In this document: positions 1 to 13,041 of the stretch, in pieces | Layout: every line of letters begins with the position of its first letter | Position numbering within the stretch: position 1 is the first letter of the stretch | Source: Circinella minor | Taxonomy: Eukaryota; Mucoromycota; Mucoromycetes; Mucorales; Lichtheimiaceae | Length of the DNA: 64,000 bases | Assembly: GCA_016758965.1 (NCBI GenBank) | Contig: JAEPRB010000112.1 | Coordinates: forward strand, 62,001 to 126,000 | Direction of reading: 5' to 3' | Program-made: the position numbers and the translations under genes | The notes under the pieces: model-generated | What the model saw: only the letters and a program-made list of their open reading frames with translations | The model's database searches: none | Told to the model about the DNA's origin: nothing

Positions 1-3000
1 TTCGCTTTCGTCCGTAATACATACATCACTCGTGATTTGAGATATAGCTTGACTGCATTGATTAATCCATGTTTGAAGATCTTTTGCTGCCTTGGCATGA
101 ATTTGCGTCTTTTTCACAAATGCCGCTTGTCGTTTTTCAAGACCAATTGTATCCAATAGTTGGGCAATACCTTCCTCAATTTGTTTGACAGGTCCCAACG
201 CCGTCGCTTTATCATAGCCTTGATTTTGAAGTGCACGTGCCACATCCCATAATCGTCTTAATTCTCCTTGTTGTAAATCACGTACTTGTGCTTCAGATCC
301 ACTAGCTTGTTTTTGAATACTGTGGGCTAATTTCTCAATTTCACGCGTTTCACCGGATGCAAATGAGGCTCGTCCAACAGCAGACATCCGTCGACCCACA
401 ATTTCTTTAAGTAATTGAACTTGTTCATGAAGTGAATCTGCTTTGCTCAAAAAGTCAGATAATGCCACAGCATTATCAGCATTCTTTTTCAATGCATCAA
501 TACTAGCTTGAATTGTTTGGGCCTTGTTAAATAACGCCGCATGACGATCACGAGCACGAGAATAATTGGCAGTTTGTAATGGATCATCCTTGGCCTTGTT
601 TCCTTCTTCTGTAATCTCTTCTCCCATCCAATCGAGTGTTTTGATAGCTTTTTGAACTTTCTGTTCAATAGCATTTAAGTCATCATTGGTCCATGATCCA
701 GACTTTGCCAATTCGGAAATAGATTCATTTAAGCCTGCCAACAAATTGGATTCAACCGTACTAAGTCTTCGTTGTCGATCATACCATTGACTCACAGTTT
801 CAGTAAATTGGGATAAATCATCCATATCACTACCCAATTCCTTCCAATCTTTGTCCAAAAACATCTTGACCATGTCGACATCCACCATTGCTACATCATT
901 ATTATTGTCATTATTGCTTTTGTTTCCCATGGTAGAATCCACAGAAGCGTACTTTAAATCTTCCTGCAACTCAGTAAGATGCTTAGATTGTTCTCGAAAA
1001 GCATCTGATAGTTTGACCAACTTGTCACGTAACATTTCATAGCGTTGACGGTCTTGTTCTTCAGATTGACCCATGATGAACCCACATGTTTGTTTCAAGC
1101 CAGGTAAAGAAGCTCGTGTTTCACGAAGAAAAGTACGTAACAAATTGAATTTTTCGGCATATGTATTCCCATCTTCTTTTTTCTTGCGTAACGCCTGGAG
1201 ATTGGCACCATGCTCATCCAACATTCCATGTAATTGATCGAATGCATTGGTTAAGTATTGAGATGCATCTTCTAATGCTTCGCGATCCACGGCTGTATCC
1301 ATCTTGCCAACAATTTCCAATAAAGAATCAATATTGGTCAATACATCAATGGTTTCATTTTCCTTGCCATTCTTTAGTTTGTTTAACATGTTATCACGAT
1401 CTCGTTGTAGTCGTCGTAAATCATCCATAGTTAATGTATCACCTGACTCAACATCCACACGGACCTTGCGTAATATGTTCATTCGATCATCCGCCCATTC
1501 GCTCAATCTTTTAGCATCATTGAGCAATTGTTTTCCACGTTTATGCAGTTGTAACACATTACGAAGACCATTTAATCCATCATCCAATTCGTCTACCAAT
1601 CCAACCAATTCAGTACGCCTTTCACTAATAACTTCTCGAATTACGCCATTGGACCCCTCATTTTCTTCCTTGTCCACATCGAGATCGGGTTCTGGATAAG
1701 GTATCCGACCTGCAGCTGCTGTTACCAATTGAACAATTCGTTCATGTAAATCTTGAACACGGGCCGTCATTTCACGATCATTATCATCTGGCAAAGCTGT
1801 TCGCTGTACTTCCTCCAAATCTTCTTTGAGTTGTTGTACATCTTTTTTAATTGCATATACTTGATATAAAAAATCCATCACCTTGAGACGTTGTTCCACT
1901 ACTTGACGAGAAAAATTAATCCGCTTGAACAAGGCTTCAAATTCATGTTCACATGCGGATTGTCTAGCTTCCAAATGATCAGGCACGTCAATGGTCAATG
2001 CATCTTCAAGATCATGAAAAGAATCAACGGTTGTCGTAAATTGTCCTTGATCAAATTCGGTCCGTTTGGTTTCAAGCATCAATAAGCGTTGAATAACCAA
2101 TTCCTTGAGCCGTTCTTGCGCCATAACTTGTTCGCGATGATAACCTTCATCTACATCACTGTATAAATCATCTTCTGCTGCTTGCCATCGCGCATTGCCA
2201 CGAACAAATTCTTCTACTTCCTTGTCAGCTTCTTTGAGCCATTCATGACACTTTTCCAATTCACCCTCCCATGCTGTACGTTGTGTTAATACATTCAAAT
2301 CATTGCTTTTCTGTCGTAATGAATGCATTAATTTCTCTAATGATGTAATTGTTGTCAAGGTGATTTCAATGGTTGTTGCATCAGCTGGACTAAGGTCTTT
2401 GTCTGCACGGCCTGCACCTGTTAATGCCTTTACATGAGCACGCAATCGAGCCATATCCTCTTTATTGAATGTTTCTATTTCTTTTTCAAGTACTTGATGT
2501 GTTGCATTGAGTTGTTCGACTTGTTCACGTGTGGCTGGTAAATCTTTGTTGTTAAGTGTTTCAGGAACCTTAATATTTTCCAATCGTTCCATTCGGATTG
2601 AAATCCATTGTCGTATTCGTTGAGCTTCTGTAAACCAAACACGTACTTCTTCTACCCAAGAACGGACAAGTTCATTTTTTTGTACAAGAGCATCAAAATG
2701 ATCACGATAGGCTTTGGCTTCTTTGTTGCTTTGTTGTTGAGCACTGGCTTCAACCGCTGTGTCATCATCATCATTACGGATACCGCTTTCACTGTTGTTG
2801 TCATCGTCATGACGATATTCAATAAGTCCGACAGGTTCGAGAAGCTCAGGAAATGTATTTGAGATATTATCAATCATAGAAAACGCCTTTTGCATTCGCA
2901 ATTCCATATGTTGAATATCGCTATCTTTCGAGGTTGACGTCGTCTTGACCATTTTCATTTGTACATAATCCAATTCATTTCGTACATCTAAGCAGTGTCT

Positions 3001-4829
3001 TGAAAATAAAAATCCATGTTGAAATGTCGTCAATAATTGTCCACCTTTATCTGCATCTTCCATCAATGCTCTAAAAGCTTGGTCGATTTGTTCACATCGC
3101 TGTTGTACAATTTGGTCTTGTTTATCTTGTTCTGATAATTGTTGTGTCAATTGTTGAAATCCTTCGAATTCATCTTGTCGAAACGCCTGTAAAGTCACTT
3201 GAAATGTATTATAATTTTGTTCATACGTCCTCAAGTCTTCCTCACCAGCTTGCAAAGGATGTAATAATCTGGGCCCAGAATGTTCCGTTCCACCTGAAGT
3301 ATATTCACTAGCTGCCTCTGATGATGATTCTAATAAGTCAGGTGTTGCTGATGATGTACTACCACGAACAGATGCATGATGATAATTTCGTGTTGGAATA
3401 ATTGTTACTAATCGATTTTGTAATTGAAGAATTCTTTCAAACATGCTATTTGCTCGCTGATCGAATTCATCTCTGACACTAGAAGATGGTGAAGGTGAAG
3501 ATGGTGATGATGCTGTTGATGCTGCTGATGGTGATGTCGTTTTAGTTGTTTTAGTTGTAGTTGTTTTAGTCAATTTTGCATGTTGAACAGAATATGTGGC
3601 AGTTATTGTTTTTGTTTGCTGTCTTGGTTCCTGTTCTTCCATTTCTCCTTCTGAACTTTGTATAATGGATGAAGATGATGTATTATCACTTGATGAAGGT
3701 GAAGATGAAACAACTGCCAATGTTGTTGTAAATCGATTAATATCATCTCGTCGCTTTATTTTCACTTCTTCCACTTGATTTCGTGCTCGTACACCTCGAA
3801 TAAATTCAACTAAATAAGCCATGATTGATTCTTCATCCACATGCATTGCATCGGCTAAACAAGCGGCATCCAAAAGAAGAGGAACTTGAAAAGTATTATG
3901 AATTCGTCGAAATGCTGTTTCCAACGTATCTTCCCACCATTTTCTTGGATGGTTTTTACGTCGTTTTTCTGAAAGGAACTCTAATAGATCTGGAACGCAG
4001 TCAGGTTCATGACAATGTAGTAAAGTCATGAAGAATGTACCATCTTGCCAGCTATCATTCATATCATCTATTGGTGGTATTAATGACGCGTTGATATAGT
4101 CTGATAAAGTGACTTGAGCCCATGTCAATAATACTTGTTGAATATCAGCTGGTGTTGCCGCAGTATTTTTTGGTATACTAATAATAGGATGAATCTATAG
4201 TATAATAAGTGTACGAAAAAAAAGAAAAACGCGTGACTATTTGTTAATATTATTATTATTTGAACGCGTTAATTAAAGATGAAACATGAAGTTTTAAAAC
4301 TAAAAATACAATTTACATGTGAACTCATAAAAGCAAATGTATCGTCTTGTAATGAATTAATGAAACGTGCTTGATATTGTGTTAAAATAAAAGAAACAAA
4401 TGAAATAATATATTCTTCTTGTTGATTTAAAGTCGGTACATAATCCAATTCTAGATATGATTTTAATATTGAAATTGAATTATCCCTTGACTTTTTTTTT
4501 GTCTCCTCTTTTTCGTCTATTTGTTGCTGTGTTAATGCAGATACGAACTGATATAATATAAGGTCATCGTTAACAAGATGAGACAAAGACGATATATTAG
4601 TACAATTTAGATTATTATGAATCCATTGAATCAACATGTTGCATCGTAGATGACGACTTTCTGGTGGCATGGCAACTGGTGGTGAAGGTGGTGTGATGGG
4701 CGGTTCAGTCATGTTATAGGAATGGCGGTGTCGATCCAAAGTACCAGTAGTGGATGGTGTATGCGAAATATCATGAAGTTTTGAAGAAGTATTAATGGTC
4801 GGTTCAATGTCAAGAACGGTTGTGTTCAT
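1..4829 (-). CDS. Tandem calponin-homology, spectrin-like cytoskeletal crosslinker (5' part, runs off left edge)
   Basis: Two exons are seen: 4829-4317 (171 codons, starting at the ATG at 4829) and 4194-1 (1398 codons, open to the window edge), joined in phase 0 across a 122-nt intron (GTAAAT...TATAG). Exon 1 carries a divergent CH1-like segment (MLIQWIHNNL, then LILYQFVSAL). Exon 2 opens with a clear CH2 domain: LLTWAQVTLSDY, WQDGTFFMTLLH, FQVPLLLDAACLAD and DEESIMAYLVEFIRG. About 1200 residues of charged, heptad-rich, helical sequence with scattered Trp (for example AWEGELEKCHEWLKEAD) follow, as in spectrin or plakin rods. Tandem CH domains at the N-terminus bind F-actin in alpha-actinin, spectrin and spectraplakins, so a cortical actin crosslinking role is inferred. 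A C-terminal EF-hand or GAS2 module, if present, lies outside the window. The family is confident; the subfamily (alpha-actinin, spectrin or plakin) is not. Confidence 0.8.
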
Positions 4830-5701
4830 GAAGGGCAAAAATATATATTATTTTGGTATGTATATGCTTTTCGTTTTTTTATGCTTCTCTCTCGTTCTCT
4901 CTCTCGTTCTCTCGCCTTCGTTATATAATTAGATGGTATAATTGATATATAATTTTTTTTTTAAAAAAAAAAATCTGTTGGTTGATCACCGTTGTTGATG
5001 TGTATATGTGCTGAACAACGAAGAAAAAAAAAGTGGATAAAGAGAGTAAAAAAAAAGGAGGAAAGAGAGTTTGCGGCGGAGGAGAGGGGGATGGTTAAAA
5101 GAAGGAAGAGAAGGGGTTTGTGTGTGTATATATGTGTTTAGAAAAGTCGTTATAATTGCCAATCTTTTTAACCAAAAAGTGTCGTTATGTTTTGTTTTTT
5201 TTTTTTTTTTCAAAAAATATTAAGGGGTATAGAAAAATGTATAAAGCACACAACAGTGCGTTTTATTCCTGTTGTTTGGTTATATAAAATATTATTTTGG
5301 TGAAGTGTGTCGAATTGTTAATTGAAAAAAGAAAGAAGGGGGAGAATAGAAAAAAAAAAGGGGGGGTGGAGGAGGGAGAGATGTTCAAGAAGAAGAGCCA
5401 AGTGAATGATGAAATATCAAGTTAAGAAAGGATTTATTCACCATAACAACAAACACACATGCACCCAGTCTCCGAAGAAGGTAAGTGTTCCACACTATCT
5501 TTAACTGTGTAAGGTAACCACGTTCCCTTGATAATTTCGCTTTGTCGGAATACACAACCGCCACCTTACTAACTTTCTCTCTTTTTTTTTTTTTTTTTTT
5601 TTTTTTTGAGACTTTTCCGTGGATTACTTTTGAACAACAACAAAAAAATAGAGTCGGGACCCCCATCTCTGTAGCTCTGACTCTTTCTGTCCCTTAACAT
5701 T
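4830..5701. other. Intergenic: upstream region of the CH/spectrin gene
   Basis: No gene is supported here. The DNA upstream of the minus-strand CH/spectrin start has CTCTCT/CGTTCTCT runs (about 4886-4918), a T10A11 dyad at 4953-4973 and long A/T homopolymers. Minus-strand open frames at 5385-5766 are driven by a run of more than 20 T (Lys codons in reverse) and are not credible proteins. The region probably contains the promoter. Confidence 0.5.
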
Positions 5702-6040
5702 TCACTTCTTAATATTAGCATTATTATTGCTACTGTTGTTTTTATTTCTAACTTCACGTAGTGCAATAGCCACCCGATACGTTAATGCGGCATGTGATCC
5801 TACTTCCTGGGCCCAAAGTTCCCCTGTTTGCATAAACATAATAAATGTATCATCTCTTTATTTTTGAAACCACTGTGAATATTTAATGGTAATAGTATAT
5901 AAAAGTTATACTTGCTATTTAATTTTTTTTTGTATACCACTTGCTATTTATTATGCTTGTGGAGTATGAAAGAATGCCATAAGTTGTTAATAAAATGTGG
6001 CACGTTCAAGAAAATCTTTTAGGCCCAGCTGTTGTAATAC
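5702..6040 (-). pseudogene. Decayed coding fragments, protein family unknown
   Basis: Two protein-like stretches lie in tandem on the minus strand. The upstream one (about 6040-5954) reads VLQQLGLKDFLERATFY, then an in-frame TAA, then QLMAFFHTPQA and two stops. The downstream one (about 5823-5702) reads GELWAQEVGSHAALTYRVAI, then ALREVRN and a poly-Asn tail ending in TGA, and is preceded by an acceptor-like CAAACAG. Amino-acid composition and codon use look like real coding sequence, but no intact upstream exon is visible and no normal splice joins the pieces. I do not recognise the family. They are read as the 3' remnant of a dead gene; a short intact last exon of a poorly resolved gene is the alternative. 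Confidence 0.35.
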
Positions 6041-8264
6041 TTTTTAGTTGACACGTTTTTTTTCTTTAGCAAATAATTTATACATGTTATAAAAGAATTC
6101 ATCATTTATTTAATAGTTGCTATTAACTATTAATTATTTCATTATTAATAAATGTTAGCTGTCAATAAGACCTTTTTAAATTTATATTTTCTTTTTAACC
6201 AAGATGAATCCGACGGCGATCGATTCTTCGCTTTTTGACTTGCGATTTTTTTTTTTTACCCCAGCTTATATGATTTTCTGTGTTCAATCTTTTCTTTTTC
6301 TACTTGCTAAAAGTAAACTAGCCGTGTAACTCTTTTTCATCGATGCTAAAAATTTATTTATTTATTCTTTTGTATACACAAACCATTTATATACATGCAT
6401 AAAAGTTTTGACAACATAGTAGTAAAAATATGTAAATAGTTGAATAACAAACATTGGTTTGCATATGTTGTAAAAAAAATTATGACATCTATTTTTCTCT
6501 TATAGAAAATAATGTTTTAGTTGTCCATATGTTTTAAGAAAATAACAAGTAGACCGAAGGTTCTATTGACGCCAACACTATATTTTATTTAACCCAAAAA
6601 AAAATTCATCGGACACTAGCTTCCGTTCAGGGTGTACAAAAAAAAATAAAAGAGAGAAAAAGAGAGAAAACGGAGAGGAGTTGAAAAGTGTCTACTTGTC
6701 AAACCAAAAAAAAAAAAAAAAGAACCTCATTTTTTTTTTATAAAGTGTTTTCATATTGTAGATAAATCTTATAATAGTAGGTGATTACGATGGATAATAG
6801 TTGATCATTTTTAAAATTATATAATCTATATTGTGTATAAACGAAATTGGGTTCTTTTAAAGATATAATCTGATCAGTGTGAGCATATAATTTGTCTCTT
6901 ACTTACTAACAGATACAACCACTGTCAATAGTGATGGTTACGCTATATATATAAAAAAAAAGATTATTAAAGTAAGTTGCGTACTACATTTTCAATGTTC
7001 CAAGCTTCTTTTAATTCGTATTCGTACATAAATTTTATTCTAGAAATACAACAAATTGTACTATTATATCTGTATCCTAATACAACTAAAGTATTTACAG
7101 GATGGTAACGAATAAAAGTCAAGTTTTTCTATTATTGTTTTTGATGTCCTGAAAAAAAAGATTATATTCTATATATACAATAATAACGAAATCGAAACTA
7201 AATGTAAACTGGTTGACGTATTAATTTTTTTTTTTTTTTGCTCCTTTTTACATAATTTATGCACGGACCGAGGCAAACCATTTCTTTCTTTTTTTGGGTG
7301 CGATCCATAACATTTTGAGGAAAATTAATTATTGTACTTCCAAAAAGTAAAAAAAAAAAAGATAATGTTGAACAACTATGTAATTATGCAGCAAGCAAAA
7401 CGAAATATAGTTCTAGTAAGACCTAATAGTAGTAGTACGTAGTGGTAAAACATGATATAATTTATTATATAATAAACTTATAATTAGATAATAATATTTT
7501 TCAACTTTCTTGCAGTAAAATAATAATATGTTATCTTTACTGTTTATACTTTTAATAGCACATCTTCAATGGTGATAACCAAAGCAGGTACTCACATACT
7601 GCGCTTGGAACATCATTCATTATATCTAATTATTTTATGCCAAGTCGCGTACTACTTTCTTTAGATTTTGTCATTTATACTTTCATATAAGCGAAATACT
7701 TATGCACTTGTTGAATAATAATAAAAAAAGGGTTGGTGATGGGATGGGAGGTTGTAGAATGATGTCATATATATATTGGTGAACCTAAATCACTTTTCTT
7801 GTCAAATTGCTTAACCTTTGATAAGAAAAAAAAATAGATAAAATTTAAAAGACCAAACTTTTTTTTTATTGGTTACGCTAGTTTTGATATGATAATTTAT
7901 ATAAATGTAAAAAAAAAAAACTAGTTTACTTATTAACTCTTAGCTACATTGCTTGCTTATTTGTTGTTGTTGCTTTGCTACAGCTTATGGATTGTACTGT
8001 GAGAGATAATACTGCTTTTTTCTTTAATTATGGTGATTAGTGGTTATGTGTGATGTATTATTTTGTATAAATATTAAATCACATTTTAGTATTTGTAGAC
8101 TAGAGAGTTGACAATGTATAGTGCTTTAAATAATCTTGAATTAGCAGCGTTTTTATTGTAATAGTCTGTTTTCGGCTGATAAATTAATACACTAAATTAT
8201 TCAATAACACTACAAGTGAATAAAACAAAAGTAACGGAAAGAAAAAAGATTTGTGTGTATAAAA
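6041..8264. other. Intergenic AT-rich spacer
   Basis: About 2.2 kb of low-complexity AT-rich DNA with many poly-A and poly-T runs. A short plus-strand frame begins at 6204 (MNPTAIDSSLFDLR, then poly-Phe from a T run), but it has no support as a gene. The right end is the 3' flank of the minus-strand permease. I see nothing else in it. Confidence 0.5.
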
Positions 8265-10874
8265 TTATTCTCCAGTAATAGTTTGCAATGGACCTTTATA
8301 AATTTTACGGCCAGATACTTGCCAAAATGTCAATGCAAAAATTACAGTAGCTCCAAGCATCAAACAAGACCAATTCATTGTTTCAGGAGTAATAGGATGA
8401 ACACTTGGAATACATAAAATCACACCAAAGAAAATAACCCATACAACAGCAATAATATTGATAGGGATACTGTATTTTCCAAGATCAAATGGACCTTTGG
8501 GCATATCATTTCGTTTCCATATAAGTCGACAGAATGCAGGCAGACCTGTAATAAACATGAATAATGTTAATATGTAGAAAAAAATGTATATATAAAATAT
8601 ATCGAGTTTTTTTTTTTATTCTTTTGATATCTTTATAATACATAATAATACAATTACCATATGATACATTAAGACAAATAACTGATGTAGATATAATTGC
8701 TTCATAGTAAACGTCACTTGCAAGAGACTACATAAGAACGTGTATAAATTCAATTATTACTAATTTATCTATAGATACAAATATTCATATACGTATTAAT
8801 GCTACTAACCGGAAGTAAGACAGTAATACAAATAGCAGCTACCAGCAATAAAAGCCGTACGGGAATTTGTTGTTTACCATTAAGCTTATACCAAAATTTA
8901 CTATTTGGCAAACAATAATCGCGTGCCATAGCATACATAACTTGTGCACCTGCTAAAAGAACATTGCATAGAGCACCAAATTGGGATACAATAAGAATAG
9001 TTAAAAGAAATGCTGATAATTTCTCATTGCGTGTAGCACGTAAAAATAAAGTAGCCACAGGAGAAGAAGAATTTTGAAGTTCTTCAACATCTTGAATTGA
9101 ATAAAGTGTAGAGATACATAAAATAAGGGCTTGAACCATAGCAGATGATAAAGCAATAATGATACCTCTTGGTCCGCTTGATGAAGCATTCTTGGTGCCT
9201 TCAGATATTTGTGCACTTTATAATAAAAAAAAAATAGATTAACATTTATAATTAAAAATAAGTTACTTTTAATTTTTTGTAATTCGTATAATTTATACAT
9301 AATTTACCCGCATTCATATCCAACCTGAATCAAAAGACAAGTTAATAATAAATATAGTTAATATAGGAAAAAGCTATTATAGTAGAAACTATTAATTTAT
9401 TAAAATAAAATAATATACATACGAAACTCCATCCTGCTTGAAGTAATGCCTAATTTTTAAATGTAATATATATTATTAATATCCGCGTTTTATTGATCAT
9501 GGAGCTTTACTTATTGTAATTATATACTTGTTATTCTTAATTACTCACAAACATAAAAGTTAAACCAGAGTTATCATAACCAGTAGTGTTAAGAAATTCA
9601 GTAAAAACCCATTTTCCAGATGGATGTGTCTGTGCCATTGATGGTACAATGATAACAACGAGCATTGTACCAATAGCTCCCCAAAATACTATGAAAAAAA
9701 AAGAGATTAATGAGTTTTATGTTATATTTATTAGTAAAAGCTGCTTTCAATTTTTTTTACGTAACAATTGCTATTAATCCATAGTTTAGTTTCTACTACA
9801 TACCAATAAATCGATTCAAATATCCGTTAAAGCGAAGTCCAAGACATGTATAAAATACGCCTAGTAAAAGAAATACAATATAAAGACCCATCCGAGCGCC
9901 CGCGCTATCCATGGGATTATTGGCTCGTATAGTAATATTTATAATATCTATTTTACCAGTACATAATAATATGTCAATTAGCGTATGATGTAATAAAGAA
10001 TAACCAGGGAACATTAATACTAATCAAATTATATAAAACAACAATAATGATACAAACCAAATACAGATCTACTCATTGTATAAGCAGCACTCATAGTTGC
10101 TGTTAATGTGCCTGCCAGAAAAATGTAGCCACAAAGCCAGGACATTACTACATTTTAAAATTTTATAGAACTTTTTAGTAATATTCATATAAATTTTTTC
10201 ATGGAAGAAAGAGCATTAAATAAACGAATCTAAATATAATTTAAAAAGTATACATACATGGTCCCCATTCTTTACTACTTAGAAGATAACACCATGAATA
10301 AACTCCTCCATTGACAGGGTATGCCGAGAATTGTTCCGCCATAGCTAAGCCTGTTGCCATTACAAATGGCATTACTACAATCTATTTAATATTATTATTA
10401 AATAATATTCTTTGTAAAGAGGGTGTTGATGATTCTTTTTTACTTACAAGACCCCAAAAAAGTGACATTGGACCGCCAGCACTCATTGAACCACCAAAAC
10501 CTATTAGCCTATATATCATTATATAGTGAAAGATAAATAAAGTATAAATATATTTTATACTAAAGATGCTGCACTGAAAAAAATAACTGGCAACTACTAC
10601 TATGATCGAAAAAGAAGTTGTTATGAATATACGCTTACCAGTTTGGCAAAACAGCCATAATTGAGAATGTATAACTAGTTTGAACAAATAATGTTACTTC
10701 ACGTTTAAACTCTTGTTTATATCCAAGTTCAGCAAGTCGTTGAGCATCACGATCTTCATCGTTTGTAGAAGTTGATGATCCTTCTCTTTGCTCTTTGATT
10801 GATAGATTGTCTATTTTGGCTATGTTTTCTATTTCAGTTGTTATAACATCGTTTTTATTATTGTTACTTATCAT
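8265..10874 (-). CDS. APC-superfamily permease, GABA/choline (Uga4/Hnm1) type
   Basis: Eleven exons give a 555-residue protein: 10874-10639, 10508-10448, 10381-10258, 10147-10058, 10019-9804, 9688-9549, 9449-9423, 9324-9308, 9215-8810, 8727-8658 and 8545-8265. Every junction is GT..AG and frame-preserving. A hydrophilic N-terminus (DRDAQRLAELGYKQEFKRE) leads into about 12 membrane segments. Family signatures are GGPMSLFWGL, the MAEQFSAYPVNGGVYSW motif (consensus AElaSayPtsGGqY), VGYECGAQISEGTKNAS and GAQVMYAMARDYCLP. Known relatives (yeast Uga4, Hnm1 and Bio5) import GABA, choline or other amines at plasma or vacuolar membranes with proton coupling; the substrate here cannot be read from sequence. 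Two exons are only 27 and 17 nt long. No neighbouring gene suggests a pathway. Family assignment is strong; substrate is open. Confidence 0.93.
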
Positions 10875-11571
10875 TGTTGTCGCCTTTTGTTGTTATGTTT
10901 TTATAATTGTTTATTGTTATTTGTATAGATACGAAGTATAAAGATAATAAAAAAAAATATGGTTCTTTTAATTAGAAAGAAAGCAAACGTCTGAAATAAT
11001 ATATGGTATATCATTGATATAATATAAAGTATTACCATTTTATCGTTTTTCATTAAGAATGGTATTTTATCTTATCAAGTTTTTTTTTGTTATCATTTAA
11101 CATTTTTGTTGGTCTGGCGTATTTATATCAAAAAATAAATATTTGGGTGGGAGAAATATACGATCTTTATACACTAATCTCTACACAGAAAGTTTACAGA
11201 TCTGGAAAATATTTCCCATGCTGGGTAATAAAAAAGATATAAATGATAAAAATAACTTCTCCACATTTTTGTATAACAGTACTATTGTTGATAATAGACC
11301 TACAAAACAAAACAAAACAAATCAAATCAAAATAAACATTATTATAAGCAATTTTAATTTAGTTAATTACCAAAAAGAAAAAAAAAAAAAAGAACAAATA
11401 AGGATGTGAAGCAGGGAGTTATAATTAAAGTACAGTGTCATAGTAAGATAATAATAATATGTCAAAAAGTAATATTGCTTATAGGAAAAAAAAACAGAGA
11501 AATAAAATGGTGATTAGATTTTATTTGCAGAACAAGCAACAAATGACAAGCTTGTGGGAAAAATGAAAATT
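10875..11571. other. Intergenic: permease upstream region
   Basis: AT-rich DNA upstream of the minus-strand permease start, probably its promoter. A short plus-strand frame at 11143-11409 is Asn/Lys-rich and not protein-like. No other feature is recognised. Confidence 0.45.
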
Positions 11572-13041
11572 TTAATCCCAAGCAACATAATTAGTTTGAT
11601 ATGTAGGTGTTGGTATGGACTTTATCCATGTAACACAAATGATGGAAGAGGTAACATGATTTTGCACGACATCTGAGCCTGCCACCAACATCTATTTTTC
11701 GGGATGTCATAAGTGATATTAAAAATGATAAAAAAAAATATTATGTCTTCAATATATATTTAATGATCTTTATATAATTTAATATACCTTTACTGTATTG
11801 CTGCAATAAATATTTATTTAAACCAAAAAAAAATATAAAAGTGTACTACGTCAGTTACTGTGGTTAGTAAAGATTTTACATACAAACTATATTTTTATTA
11901 GAGATAACAAATCTTAATAAACGGATTTAGCCGCCGGGCAACAATAAATATATATATATAATAAACCAACTAGCGTATGAGAAACAAATTGATCTGTCAT
12001 TACAAAAATCTTTTACTAGCTACTGATTTTACACACGTACATAATAAGGCAAAATTATGTTTTTTAAGTTTCAATATATACTTCCCCCCTTTAGAAGCAA
12101 TCGAATCGGGCGGTTGAAACTAAAGTTAGTTCAAAATAAAATTTTGATTACGTATTCTTTTAAGGGTATTGATTCAATGCTTTTCGACTCTAAATAGGTT
12201 CTCGGCTGATATTGTGTCAAATAAACCCATTCTTGGTCCTTAGGGAAAAAGGGAATAGTCAACAGTTTTGTTACCGTTGCCTATGGTAATAAAAAAATGA
12301 ATGGCTGCCAAGGACATATTATTCTCCTTAATGACACAACGGAGCACTGTGAAACTATAGATATAAGTATTTTCTTGTAAATAAAGTGAATTATCCGTAC
12401 AGATGGGTATTACAATTGATCTATCAATAAGTATAAGTATCAAACTAATAATTCCAGTATTATTAGAAGAGTTCTTGTTTTGTAACATTATCAGTATAAC
12501 GTAATTTGTTTTTCTGAACGTGTTGAGTGGATACACAATCAAAAATAACTAAACAACCACAGTGTACTCTTTTATTATCTCATTATCAAAATCTGGCTAC
12601 CTTTATATTCCCAGTTAATATCTTATGTTTTTAAAATCAGGCAAAAAGAATGTAGAACATACTGAAAACATGTCGTCAAATGATCAGCATAATGATATAT
12701 TTAAGGGAAGAAAAAACAACACAAATATATCATTGGAAAGGTGGCCCATCACTTTGAGAAGTAAATAATATAAAAAAATGCAGTGATATAGAATCATATA
12801 ATAACTCCTTATTAAATTCCAAATTTGACAGAGTGTCCGTATCACATACAATACCCATCAAAATAACTCCATTAGGAAGAAAAGACTTCATCGCGATCCA
12901 TCTAAAATATTCATTGTGATTCATGCAGGGGGGAACATAGCGCCCATAGGTATCAGCGATCGATCGATTTATTATTTTTATCTTGTGATTCTTCTTTACT
13001 TTTATGTTTACTAATGTACTACTGCTATTTATACTGATCAC
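11572..13041 (-). pseudogene. Unrecognised minus-strand gene or relic, in fragments
   Basis: Several minus-strand pieces look coding but do not assemble into one open frame. (1) About 13041-12730 includes ADTYGRYVPPCMNHNEYFRW and IVCDTDTLSNLEFNKELLYD. (2) About 12440-12280 includes CTDNSLYLQENTYIYSFTV and CVIKENNMSLAAIHFF. (3) From about 12281, after an acceptor-like TTACCATAG, comes TKLLTIPFFPKDQEWVYLTQ, then YQPRTYLESKSIESIPLKEY, ending at TGA. (4) 11691-11572, after an acceptor-like AAAATAG, encodes AGSDVVQNHVTSSIICVTWI ending in TYQTNYVAWD and TAA. I recognise no family. The order and shared strand suggest one old gene or transposon-derived ORF with introns and lesions; an intact but badly spliced gene cannot be excluded. 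Confidence 0.35.

Noticed and set aside
1161..1699. Plus-strand open frames of 89 and 131 codons inside the CH/spectrin exon
   Set aside because: They lie antisense to a 1398-codon continuous coding exon and have no family signature; they are shadows of its codon bias.
4830..4838. Longer N-terminus of the CH/spectrin protein from 4838
   Set aside because: The codon at 4838 is TTG, so the ATG at 4829 is preferred.
5385..5766. Minus-strand frames with long Lys runs
   Set aside because: The Lys run is a homopolymer in DNA (T run at 5581-5607) and the flanking sequence has no conserved pattern.
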